DNA from: Candidatus Omnitrophota bacterium
GTDB taxonomy: Bacteria > Omnitrophota > Gorgyraeia > Duberdicusellales > 4484-171
Length of the DNA stretch: 7,082 bases
Assembly (NCBI GenBank): GCA_028702365.1
Contig: JAQVOZ010000068.1
Location: forward strand, 1-7,082
Direction of reading: 5' to 3'
Within the stretch, counting starts at the first letter, position 1. Each line of letters opens with the position of its first letter. Position numbers and translations under genes: made by a program. Under the pieces are notes generated by a model. The model ran no database searches. It had not been told where the DNA came from and saw only the letters and a program-made list of their open reading frames with translations. This document shows, one piece after another, positions 1-5,901 of the stretch.

Positions 1-49
1 CACAAAGTAAATTATCTTTAGAGCGCAATACTTTTTGAACAAGTAAAAA

Positions 50-131
50 TGCGGAAGGAGGGACTTGAACCCTCATGGAGTTACCCATACGCTTCTGAGA
101 CGTACGCGTATGCCAATTCCGCCACTTCCGC
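50..131 (-). tRNA. tRNA-Leu, anticodon CAG
   Basis: Read on the minus strand, this folds as a class II tRNA with a long variable arm. The 7-bp acceptor stem GCGGAAG/CTTCCGC is perfect. The D-arm stem is GCG/CGC, and the anticodon stem TACGT/GCGTA has one G-T pair. The anticodon loop CTCAGAA gives anticodon CAG, which reads CUG leucine codons. The variable arm folds TGGG/TCCA, and the T-arm is GAGGG-TTCAAGT-CCCTC. The discriminator base is A. The next bases are TTTT, so CCA is not encoded and must be added by a nucleotidyltransferase. The gene is divergent from the transporter gene to its right. Confidence 0.97.
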
Positions 132-146
132 AAAAATGATACAGTG

Positions 147-155
147 ATTATACCA
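147..155 (-). promoter_or_regulatory. extended -10 promoter of tRNA-Leu
   Basis: On the minus strand this reads TGGTATAAT, a consensus -10 hexamer with the TGn extension. The -35 region about 17 bp upstream is weak (TTTCTG), which is usual for extended -10 promoters. The predicted start near position 140 leaves a 5' leader of about 9 nt before the tRNA. Confidence 0.75.
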
Positions 156-226
156 AATAATTAGCTAACCAGAAAAGCTTTTTTATAAGTCTTTAACCTA
201 TTGTTTTTAGCCTGTTCATATTGTCT

Positions 227-254
227 TTGTCAACAAAATATACTATGTTATAAT
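227..254 (+). promoter_or_regulatory. sigma70-type promoter of the AEC transporter gene
   Basis: The -35 box TTGTCA (227-232) and the perfect -10 box TATAAT (249-254) are separated by 16 bp. The expected transcription start, about 7 bp after the -10 box, coincides with the ATG at 261, which implies little or no 5' untranslated region. Confidence 0.7.
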
Positions 255-260
255 TCTACT

Positions 261-1208
261 ATGGTTGAAATATCTTTAGCAGTTATAAAACTTACGATAA
301 TTACCGTATTGGGGTATTATTTCTACAAGAAAAGCATCATTGACCAGAAAGTCCTTGATTTTTTGATCTTTTTTGTTGTGAATTTTACTGTTCCTTTTTT
401 AGGTTTTTCTCATATAGTTGGAAATCTGCAGAGGGATATTCAGCCACAGCCTTTTGTATTTATACTGTTAAGTTTTGCAATCTTTGGCGTAAGTTTTATA
501 CTGGGATATATTTTTTCATTCAAAAGGAACCACGAACGCAAAAAAGAATTTACCAGTATCGTGAGCTTTCAGAATTGTGGATATCTTCCTCTAAGCATGG
601 CGGCTTTTCTGTTTCCTGAAAACATGCGAGAAAAATTTATTATCTATACTTTTCTTTATGTGGTCGGTTTTGATATAATTTTCTGGTCAGTAGGCACTTA
701 CCTTATTTTTAAAAAGAAGGGAGAGCAGCTAAAATTAAAATCTATTTTTACGCCTCCGATAATTGCAACTATTTTAGCTTTAATTTTTGTATATTCCGGC
801 GCCGTAAAATTTATACCGCAGGTTTTGCTAAGCCCCATTAGAATGATGGGCGATACAAGTTTTGTGCTTTCGATGATTATTCTAGGTTGCTGGCTTGCGC
901 GCATTGACACTGTGTCGCTACGCAAAAACTTATCCATAGTTTTAGAAGCAAGCGCGCTTAAACTTATGCTTATCCCTTTTGTTTTTTTGGTTTTAGCCAT
1001 AAAATTTGACATTTCTTCTCTTTTTGGGCTTTTTATTATCATGCAGGCGGCTATGCCTTCAGCGGTATCTTTGCCCATTGTTGTTAATTTGCATAAAGCC
1101 GATAGTGAATTCGTTTCCCAGGGGGTTTTGCTTACGCACATCTTTAGCATATTTACTATCCCGCTATGGGTCGGCTTATATTTACAGCTTTCGCATTTTT
1201 CTTTTTAA
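261..1208 (+). CDS. AEC (auxin efflux carrier) family transporter
   Basis: This is a 315-residue, very hydrophobic integral membrane protein of normal AEC family length. Hydrophobic segments follow one another from about residue 3 to 22, 31 to 52 and 65 to 87, then from 97 onward to the C-terminus, consistent with roughly ten helices. Family-like motifs are NFTVPFLGF (41-49), FQNCGYLPLS (103-112, between the two halves) and QAAMPSAVSLP (262-272). AEC members are secondary carriers that export or exchange small organic acids such as malate, or other metabolites; the substrate cannot be read from sequence. The frame stays open upstream to a TTG at 201, but those 20 residues are Cys-rich and unlike the family, and the promoter lies inside them. 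ATG 261 is therefore the start. No Shine-Dalgarno sequence precedes it, fitting a leaderless message. The gene stands alone, divergent from tRNA-Leu. Confidence 0.9.
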   Translation: MVEISLAVIKLTIITVLGYYFYKKSIIDQKVLDFLIFFVVNFTVPFLGFSHIVGNLQRDIQPQPFVFILLSFAIFGVSFILGYIFSFKRNHERKKEFTSIVSFQNCGYLPLSMAAFLFPENMREKFIIYTFLYVVGFDIIFWSVGTYLIFKKKGEQLKLKSIFTPPIIATILALIFVYSGAVKFIPQVLLSPIRMMGDTSFVLSMIILGCWLARIDTVSLRKNLSIVLEASALKLMLIPFVFLVLAIKFDISSLFGLFIIMQAAMPSAVSLPIVVNLHKADSEFVSQGVLLTHIFSIFTIPLWVGLYLQLSHFSF

Positions 1209-1214
1209 TATGAA

Positions 1215-1254
1215 CCCAGCTCTTCCGAGGCAGCAACGTATCGGAAGAGCTGGG
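1215..1254. repeat. perfect 14-bp inverted repeat between transporter and smpB
   Basis: CCCAGCTCTTCCGA (1215-1228) and TCGGAAGAGCTGGG (1241-1254) are exact inverted copies around a 12-base loop. The hairpin starts 6 bp after the transporter stop codon. No run of T follows on the plus strand (the next bases are GGTTGCG), so it is not a canonical intrinsic terminator, though it could protect the transporter mRNA 3' end or act in the smpB leader. It may also be a dispersed palindromic repeat. Confidence 0.85.
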
Positions 1255-1288
1255 GGTTGCGTTATGTAATTTTAAATGGAGGGGCTGG

Positions 1289-1747
1289 GTGAAAATAATA
1301 GCTACAAACAGAAAAGCAAGACGGGATTACGAAATACTGGAAACCTACGAGGCAGGTATTGAGCTTAGAGGAACGGAGGTCAAATCGCTTCGTACGCGCG
1401 GCTGCTCTATAGAGGAAGCTTTCGGCAGGATTGAGAACGAAGAAGTGTTTATCTACAATTTAAACATACCGGAATACGAAAAAAGCTTTTATTTCAGGTC
1501 GGCCCCGAAAAGAACACGTAAGTTGTTGCTTCATAAAAAAGAAATAAAACGCCTTATAGGCCTTACTGCCCAGCGAGGGCTTACACTTATTCCGCTTAAA
1601 ATATATTTTAATGACAAAAATTTTGTTAAAATAGAAATCTCCTTGGCCAAGGGAAAACTTCTTTACGATAAGCGCAGAAAAATAAAGGAAGCAATAGTTA
1701 ACCGTGAAGTAACACGTGAGATGAAAAGGTTCAATAAAAAAAGATAA
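1289..1747 (+). CDS. smpB: SsrA-binding protein SmpB
   Basis: SmpB binds the tRNA-like end of tmRNA and delivers it to stalled ribosomes for trans-translation in the cytoplasm. The 152-residue product has the usual family length. Recognisable blocks are NRKARRDYEI (7-16), GTEVKSLR (28-35), RTRKLLLHKKEI (75-86), GLTLIPLKIYF (97-107) and AKGKLLYDKR (120-129). A Lys/Arg-rich C-terminal tail (about 128-152) follows; in the family this tail folds in the mRNA channel of the ribosome. The GTG start is fixed by a strong GGAGG at 1278-1282 with 6-bp spacing, and the NRKA block begins at residue 7 as expected. No tmRNA gene (ssrA) is visible next to it. An inverted repeat lies 34 bp upstream, and part of it can pair with the start region. 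The phosphatase gene follows 89 bp downstream in the same direction. Confidence 0.97.
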   Translation: MKIIATNRKARRDYEILETYEAGIELRGTEVKSLRTRGCSIEEAFGRIENEEVFIYNLNIPEYEKSFYFRSAPKRTRKLLLHKKEIKRLIGLTAQRGLTLIPLKIYFNDKNFVKIEISLAKGKLLYDKRRKIKEAIVNREVTREMKRFNKKR

Positions 1748-1762
1748 ACTGTTTATACTATT

Positions 1763-1800
1763 ACCCCTCGCGCCTATCCGGCAGGCGGAGCGCGGCGGGT
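1763..1800 (+). repeat. GC-rich bulged hairpin after smpB
   Basis: This is a strongly GC-rich island in AT-rich DNA, starting 15 bp after the smpB stop. It can fold as ACCC/GGGT (1763-1766 with 1797-1800), CGCGC/GCGCG (1769-1773 with 1790-1794), a CTA bulge, and TCCG/CGGA (1777-1780 with 1786-1789) closing a GCAGG loop. It is followed by TTAATTTT, a poor U-tract, so weak terminator activity for smpB is possible. The composition suggests an inserted short palindromic repeat. Confidence 0.6.
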
Positions 1801-1826
1801 TAATTTTCGCCTCAGGCGAAAATTAA
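1800..1826. repeat. perfect 13-bp palindrome abutting the phosphatase RBS
   Basis: TTAATTTTCGCCT (1800-1812) and AGGCGAAAATTAA (1814-1826) are exact inverted copies around a single C; as RNA this gives a 12-bp stem with a UCA triloop. The right arm ends directly against the ribosome site GGAGG (1827-1831) of the next gene. It could be a stability or translation-control hairpin, or a copy of a dispersed element. No T-run follows, so it is not a standard terminator. Confidence 0.85.
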
Positions 1827-1836
1827 GGAGGATACA

Positions 1837-2613
1837 ATGAGTGACATTGTGAATTTAGCTATTGATGCTGCAAAAGAAGCCGGAATTTATCTTCTAAATA
1901 ATTTCGGAAAAGTCGGGAAAATAGAAAATAAGGGTGACAGGAATCTGGTAACTAATCTTGATAAAGAAGCGGAACGGATGATAGTTGATAAGATAAAAAG
2001 CAAATTCCCCGGCCACGGTATACTTGCGGAAGAAGGCGGCGGGAGCGACTTGGACAGTGATTTTATATGGATAATTGATCCGCTTGACGGCACTCATAAT
2101 TTTATACGAAATATCAATATTTTCGGCGTTTCGATAGGTGTCGTGCATAGGAACAAATTTGTAGCAGGCATTATCTATATGCCTGTTGACGATGAATTGT
2201 ACGTAGGGGAAAAGGGTAGCGGTGCATATAAGAACAATGAAAGAATTGCCGTATCTTCCAGCAAAGAATTAAAGGAATGTTCAATTTCTTTTGATTCAAG
2301 CATACGATATTCGCCTGATGTCATGCTGAACGTTTTGGGGGATTTATCCAGGGAAGTGTTTAATGTAAGGATGTTTGGCTCATCTGTCAGGGCGTTATCA
2401 TATCTTGCCGAGGGAAGGCTCGATTTCTCGGTTGAGTTTCATGATCGTCCCTGGGATTTTGCTGGTGGCGTATGCATAATTGAGGAAGCAGGCGGTAAAA
2501 TAACCGACCTTAAAGGTAATAGTGTTACCCATAAAACAATAGGTTATATAGCGTCAAACAGTGCAACCCACGGTAAAGTCCAAAAAATCGTTCTTTCCCG
2601 CATAAATGATTGA
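1837..2613 (+). CDS. suhB: inositol monophosphatase family protein (SuhB-like)
   Basis: This is a 258-residue Mg2+-dependent phosphatase of the IMPase/FBPase-like superfamily, close to the usual family length of about 260. The metal-binding elements are all present: LAEEGG (63-68) with the catalytic Glu pair; the DPLDGTHNF signature (81-89) with both aspartates; and WDFAGGVCIIEEAGG (206-220), which carries the third metal aspartate at D207. The start is ATG 1837 behind GGAGG at 1827-1831 with 5-bp spacing. There is no signal peptide, so it is cytoplasmic. Relatives dephosphorylate inositol-1-phosphate, fructose-1,6-bisphosphate, histidinol phosphate or 3'-phosphoadenosine phosphate, and E. 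coli SuhB also acts in rRNA antitermination. The sequence does not settle which applies. It may be cotranscribed with smpB, but two hairpins separate them, and a weak promoter-like TATACT (1754-1759) lies in the gap. No clear terminator follows it. Confidence 0.92.
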   Translation: MSDIVNLAIDAAKEAGIYLLNNFGKVGKIENKGDRNLVTNLDKEAERMIVDKIKSKFPGHGILAEEGGGSDLDSDFIWIIDPLDGTHNFIRNINIFGVSIGVVHRNKFVAGIIYMPVDDELYVGEKGSGAYKNNERIAVSSSKELKECSISFDSSIRYSPDVMLNVLGDLSREVFNVRMFGSSVRALSYLAEGRLDFSVEFHDRPWDFAGGVCIIEEAGGKITDLKGNSVTHKTIGYIASNSATHGKVQKIVLSRIND

Positions 2614-2620
2614 CCTGATA

Positions 2621-2648
2621 TTGACATACAAAGAATATATGCTAACAT
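2621..2648 (+). promoter_or_regulatory. promoter of metE, extended -10 type
   Basis: The consensus -35 box TTGACA (2621-2626), a 16-bp spacer and TAACAT (2643-2648) preceded by TG at 2640-2641 form a strong sigma70-type promoter. It lies just past the phosphatase stop codon. The predicted start near 2655 gives metE a leader of about 140 nt. The leader is AT-rich and shows only short weak hairpins, such as TTAAG/CTTAA (2740-2744 with 2751-2755). Confidence 0.7.
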
Positions 2649-2793
2649 AAATTTATTAGATGATTTTGTATTCTTCCAATTCCTTCTCTCGTAAAAATTT
2701 ACTTAAACTCATTTTCCTAATACGTATAAATATAGTCTATTAAGCAATTTCTTAACGGTAAATAAATATAACTACCACAACTAAGGCATCTTT

Positions 2794-4992
2794 ATGAAAA
2801 GTTATGCGTACGGTTTTCCGCGTTTAGGCAAGCGCCGGGAATTTAAAAAATCAATAGAAGATTTTTGGGAAAGTAAAATCACAAAAGAACAGTTAGCTTC
2901 GCTGCTAAACGCAGTAGAGGAAGAGCGGATTTGTTTTTATAAAGAATATGTAGACAATTTTCCCATAGGTGAATTCACGTATTACGATAACGTTTTCGAT
3001 ACGGCGCTTATCTTTGGGGTGTATAATTTTACGAATTTTGAGACGTATTTTGATTGCGCGCGCGGGAAAAATGCATTAGAGCTTAGAAAATACTTCGATA
3101 CTAATTACCACTACCTTGTTCCTTCAATAAAAAATAATTTCGAATTTAAACTTTCCTGGAATAAGCCGCTTTTATATTTCAAAACATTTTTTTCGTTCAA
3201 AGATAATCCGGTTTTTCTAATCGGACCTTACACATTTTTAAAATTAAGCAAGCTAAATGAAGATTTTGATAAGGCTTTTGACAGGTTGTGCATATCGTAT
3301 AAAAAACTTTTTGACGAATTAAAAAATAATAATATTCATAGCATACATTTAGAAGAACCTGCCTTTTGCCTTGATGTTACGAAAAAAGAAGTGAAGTCGA
3401 TAGCGAGGAACTATAAAAAAATGATTCCAGCCGGATTAAACGTTAATTTAATTACTTATTATGAAAGCGTGGATTTTCTGCCACACTTATATGAATTGCC
3501 TTTATCGGGTATTGGTTTGGATTTTATTGCCGGAAGGGAGAACCTTGATATTCTTGAAAAAAACGGTTTTCCAAAAGATAAAAAACTAATCTGCGGTATT
3601 GTTGACGCAAGAAACCCTTTAAGGTCAAATATAGAAGAAAAAGTAAAGTTTCTGGAAACAATAAAACGCGCAGCCGGGCTAAACGATGAATCTATTGTCG
3701 TGTCTAACAGTTCGCCGCTCATTCATTTGCCGGTTACCCTGGACAATGAAAATAATCTTAACGATAACATAAAATCAAAAATAAGCTTTGCAAAAGAAAG
3801 GTTGTACGAGATTAATCTGATTACACAATTTCGTGAAGGTAAAACCAAAGAAGCCAGAAGCTGGGGTAGCAAAATGCCAGCTGAGCTTAAAGCCGCTAGC
3901 CCTAAGAAAGAATTTAATACATTGTCGTTACCGCAGAAAGTATTCGCAAACCGGAAAAAAATTCAGCAAAAAATTTTGAATTTGCCGCTTTTTCCCGTGA
4001 CAACAATAGGTAGTTTTCCCCAGGATAAAAATTTGCGTAAAACTCGCTTTGACTTTGTAAAAGGTAATATTTCTTTGCACGATTATGATAATTTCATAAG
4101 AGGAAGGATATTTAATTTCATAGAAAAACAGGAAGAAATCGGGCTTGATGTACTTACGCATGGTGAGTTTGAAAGAACCGACATGGTTGAATTCTTTGCG
4201 AAAACACTTAGAGGTTTTATAACGACTCAAAATGGCTGGGTCATATCATATGGGACAAGAGCGTACCGGCCGCCCATAATTAGCGAAAGAATAAAAAGAG
4301 AAAACCCTTTAACTATCAAAGAAACTTTTTATGCACAAAGCATAGCCCCAAAGCCCGTAAAAGGCATTCTTACTGGGCCAATTACTATTCTTGCTTGGAG
4401 CTATAATCTGCGCAACGATCCGCTATATACGATTTGTTTTGAACTCGCGCAGGCTATAAATTGCGAGGCGAAAAACCTTGCAGAGAACGAAATAAAAATA
4501 ATTCAGATAGATGAACCCGCGATAAAAGAATTCGCGCCTTTAAAAAATAGGAAAAGGGATTTTTATTATAGCTGGGCAGTGCGCAGCTTTAATATAGCGT
4601 CGCACCTTGCGCCAGAGGTTCAAGTCCATACCCATTTATGCTATTCAGAATTTTCCGGCATAATAAATTGGATAAATAAAATGAATTTTGACGTGCTTAC
4701 CATTGAGGCTGCGAGGGAAGGGGCAAAAATACTGGATTCTTTTAAGAACTCAAAATTTAACCGTGCCATAGGCCCGGGAGTTTGGGACATACACTCAAAA
4801 TATCCCGCAGACGATAGCATTATCCGGGATGTATTGAATAGAAGTATTAAAATATTTGGCGCAAAGAATGTCTGGATTAATCCCGATTGTGGCTTAAAAA
4901 CAAGGAAATACGAAGAGGTTGAAATTTCTTTAAAATTAATGGTTAAAATTGCCAAAATTTATAGAAGTAAATTTAAAAAGTGCATGGTTTAG
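2794..4992 (+). CDS. metE: 5-methyltetrahydropteroyltriglutamate-homocysteine methyltransferase (cobalamin-independent methionine synthase)
   Basis: MetE makes methionine by moving a methyl group from 5-methyltetrahydrofolate polyglutamate to homocysteine without vitamin B12, in the cytoplasm. The 732 residues cover both (beta-alpha)8 barrels, slightly under the 750-odd of E. coli MetE. The N-terminal folate-side motif GFPRLGKRREFKKS is at 7-20. The C-terminal catalytic domain begins near 398 with TTIGSFPQ (403-410), then HGEFERTDMVEFF (456-468) and QIDEPA (571-576). Zinc ligands H614 and C616 (HTHLC), E638 (TIEAAR) and C699 (NPDCGLKTR) are all present with the same spacing as E. coli H641, C643, E665 and C726. 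Homocysteine-site residues S407, E458 and D573 also align. ATG 2794 follows a weak AAGG (2783-2786) with 7-bp spacing, and the GFPR motif starts 7 residues in, as usual. It looks monocistronic, with its own promoter and a hairpin terminator downstream. No folate reductase gene lies beside it. Confidence 0.97.
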   Translation: MKSYAYGFPRLGKRREFKKSIEDFWESKITKEQLASLLNAVEEERICFYKEYVDNFPIGEFTYYDNVFDTALIFGVYNFTNFETYFDCARGKNALELRKYFDTNYHYLVPSIKNNFEFKLSWNKPLLYFKTFFSFKDNPVFLIGPYTFLKLSKLNEDFDKAFDRLCISYKKLFDELKNNNIHSIHLEEPAFCLDVTKKEVKSIARNYKKMIPAGLNVNLITYYESVDFLPHLYELPLSGIGLDFIAGRENLDILEKNGFPKDKKLICGIVDARNPLRSNIEEKVKFLETIKRAAGLNDESIVVSNSSPLIHLPVTLDNENNLNDNIKSKISFAKERLYEINLITQFREGKTKEARSWGSKMPAELKAASPKKEFNTLSLPQKVFANRKKIQQKILNLPLFPVTTIGSFPQDKNLRKTRFDFVKGNISLHDYDNFIRGRIFNFIEKQEEIGLDVLTHGEFERTDMVEFFAKTLRGFITTQNGWVISYGTRAYRPPIISERIKRENPLTIKETFYAQSIAPKPVKGILTGPITILAWSYNLRNDPLYTICFELAQAINCEAKNLAENEIKIIQIDEPAIKEFAPLKNRKRDFYYSWAVRSFNIASHLAPEVQVHTHLCYSEFSGIINWINKMNFDVLTIEAAREGAKILDSFKNSKFNRAIGPGVWDIHSKYPADDSIIRDVLNRSIKIFGAKNVWINPDCGLKTRKYEEVEISLKLMVKIAKIYRSKFKKCMV

Positions 4993-5053
4993 GCATTTTA
5001 TTGTGATTTAGTTTACTGCTTAAGTTTCCTGGAGGGTGTTGTCGGCAAAGCCC

Positions 5054-5081
5054 TTTACAGCCCCAAAAAGCCTAGTATAAT
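5054..5081 (+). promoter_or_regulatory. sigma70-type promoter after metE
   Basis: TTTACA (5054-5059), a 16-bp spacer and a perfect TATAAT (5076-5081) predict a start near 5088. The promoter faces tRNA-Pro, TPR, tRNA-Arg and the AsmA-like gene, but a terminator-like hairpin (5102-5156) stands between it and tRNA-Pro. Confidence 0.65.
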
Positions 5082-5101
5082 AAATTGAAACATTTTTAAC
5101 G

Positions 5102-5157
5102 AAAGACCAAAGACCAAAAATTCTTAGATTTCTGGGTTTTTTTGTCTTTGGTTTTTA
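5102..5157 (+). terminator. terminator-like hairpin between metE and tRNA-Pro
   Basis: ACCAAAGAC (5106-5114) pairs with GTCTTTGGT (5144-5152). The stem can extend outward through AAAG/TTTT and inward through AAAAA/TTTTT after a mismatch. The 3' arm runs into TTTTT (5152-5156), so it resembles an intrinsic terminator with an AT-rich stem. The left arm contains a tandem heptamer, AAAGACC twice (5102-5115). It probably ends metE transcription, and it would also lie about 15 nt into a transcript from the promoter at 5054-5081. Confidence 0.6.
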
Positions 5158-5162
5158 ATATA

Positions 5163-5241
5163 CGGGAGGTAGCGAAGTCCGGTTCATCGCGCTTGGTTTG
5201 GGACCAAGAAGCCGTGGGTTCAAATCCCACCCTCCCGACCA
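5163..5241 (+). tRNA. tRNA-Pro, anticodon UGG, with encoded CCA
   Basis: The acceptor stem CGGGAGG/CCTCCCG is perfect. The D-arm is GCGA/TCGC, and the anticodon stem CTTGG/CCAAG holds the loop TTTGGGA, giving anticodon TGG. The variable loop is AAGCC and the T-arm is GTGGG-TTCAAAT-CCCAC. Discriminator A5238 is followed by CCA (5239-5241), so the CCA tail is encoded here, unlike in the other two tRNAs of the window. It lies 6 bp after the T-run of the upstream hairpin and 64 bp before the TPR gene. Confidence 0.97.
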
Positions 5242-5261
5242 ACTAGTAGTTACTAATTAAA

Positions 5262-5286
5262 AATTATTAATTGATAATTAATAATT
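5262..5286. repeat. A/T-only 11-bp inverted repeat before the TPR gene
   Basis: AATTATTAATT (5262-5272) and AATTAATAATT (5276-5286) are exact inverted copies around GAT. The stem contains no G-C pair, so it would be weak as RNA. It overlaps a possible -10 element (GATAAT, 5273-5278, 17 bp after TTACTA at 5250-5255) that could serve the TPR gene. It ends 7 bp before the AGGAGG ribosome site. Confidence 0.65.
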
Positions 5287-5305
5287 AAAATGTAGGAGGT
5301 GGTTT

Positions 5306-5749
5306 ATGGTTTTAAGAAAAGTTTTGCTTGCTTTGTTAGTTATGGTATGTTTCAGCGGTTTTGTTTATGCAGAAGGCATAGCTTCAAGAGAAGAGGCGTA
5401 TAGGTATTTTAACGAAGGGGTAAAAGCGCAGAAGAGCGGAGATTTTGAGAAAGCCTCCAAGGAGTACTCAATGGCTATGATGCTTTCCTCAAGATACAAT
5501 AAATTTATTTTGCATAATAAAGGAGTAATGTATGCAATACGCGGAGATTATGCAAACGCAGCCGCGTCTTTCAAGGAAGTATTAAGCTTAGACCCCAATT
5601 ATATGCCGGCGAAGTTGAATCTCGGCCGCATTTATGATATACAGGCAGATAGGTGTACAGCTTTGGAGTATTGGGCAAATTTATTAAATATGGAAAAAGC
5701 CAAGCCAAAGTCGTTCATAATAGAAGAAGAAAAAAAGCCTAACGAGTAA
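5306..5749 (+). CDS. small exported TPR-repeat protein
   Basis: The 147-residue product begins with a Sec signal peptide: Arg and Lys at 4-5, a hydrophobic core from about 6 to 19, and a likely type I cleavage after VYA at residue 22. No lipobox is present, so a soluble periplasmic or otherwise exported protein is expected, about 125 residues when mature. Tetratricopeptide repeats fill the rest: about 30-63, about 67-100 (the clearest, with G73, Y76, G80, A84-A87 and DP at 96-97) and a degenerate third at about 101-134. A charged tail rich in Glu and Lys follows. TPR modules mediate protein-protein contacts; the partner is unknown. ATG 5306 has an ideal AGGAGG (5294-5299) with 6-bp spacing. 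It lies between two tRNA genes, 64 bp after tRNA-Pro and 20 bp before tRNA-Arg, in the same direction. Confidence 0.88.
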   Translation: MVLRKVLLALLVMVCFSGFVYAEGIASREEAYRYFNEGVKAQKSGDFEKASKEYSMAMMLSSRYNKFILHNKGVMYAIRGDYANAAASFKEVLSLDPNYMPAKLNLGRIYDIQADRCTALEYWANLLNMEKAKPKSFIIEEEKKPNE

Positions 5750-5769
5750 GTCTGTTTTTCTAGGAATTT

Positions 5770-5843
5770 GCGCCCGTAGCTCAATTGGATAGAGCAACTG
5801 CCTTCTAAGCAGTAGGTTGCGTGTTCGATTCACGCCGGGCGCG
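5770..5843 (+). tRNA. tRNA-Arg, anticodon UCU
   Basis: The acceptor stem GCGCCCG/CGGGCGC is perfect. The D-arm is GCTC/GAGC, and the anticodon stem ACTGC/GCAGT holds the loop CTTCTAA, giving anticodon TCT, which reads AGA and AGG. The variable loop is AGGTT and the T-arm is GCGTG-TTCGATT-CACGC. Discriminator G5843 is followed by TAT, so CCA is not encoded. It begins 20 bp after the TPR stop codon with no convincing promoter in the gap, suggesting it is cut from a longer transcript. Confidence 0.97.
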
Positions 5844-5901
5844 TATGTTTATTTGATGTGAGATTTCTTATAAACGCAATAGTAAATTTAACCACAGAAA
5901 T

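Noticed and set aside
201..260. N-terminal extension of the transporter from a TTG codon
   Set aside because: The promoter boxes lie inside it, no ribosome site precedes it, and the Cys-rich residues do not look like the family's N-terminus.
698..1150. 150-codon open frame on the minus strand
   Set aside because: It lies wholly antisense to the AEC transporter and has no family resemblance; it is a shadow of the real gene.
1006..1269. 87-codon plus-strand frame overlapping the transporter end
   Set aside because: It is an alternate frame of the transporter running through the palindrome, with no ribosome site and a composition unlike a protein.
1748..1836. tmRNA (ssrA) beside smpB
   Set aside because: The gap is only 89 bp and shows neither a tRNA-Ala-like acceptor end nor a tag reading frame.
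2656..2712. 18-codon minus-strand frame (MSLSKFLREKELEEYKII) in the metE leader
   Set aside because: It looks somewhat protein-like and could be a gene remnant, but it is too short, has only a badly spaced AGGA, and lies antisense to the predicted metE leader.
2655..2793. SAM, cobalamin or T-box riboswitch before metE
   Set aside because: No conserved core motif of these classes could be recognised by eye, and no terminator hairpin is present in the leader.
5036..5080. Tiny frame after GGAGG at 5031-5035, starting at GTG 5036 or TTG 5039
   Set aside because: The start codons are 0 to 3 bases from the ribosome-site-like sequence, too close for normal initiation, and the frame overlaps the promoter.
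5842..5901. Integration site or mobile element next to tRNA-Arg
   Set aside because: No repeat of the tRNA 3' end, integrase or phage gene is visible; the neighbouring genes look chromosomal.
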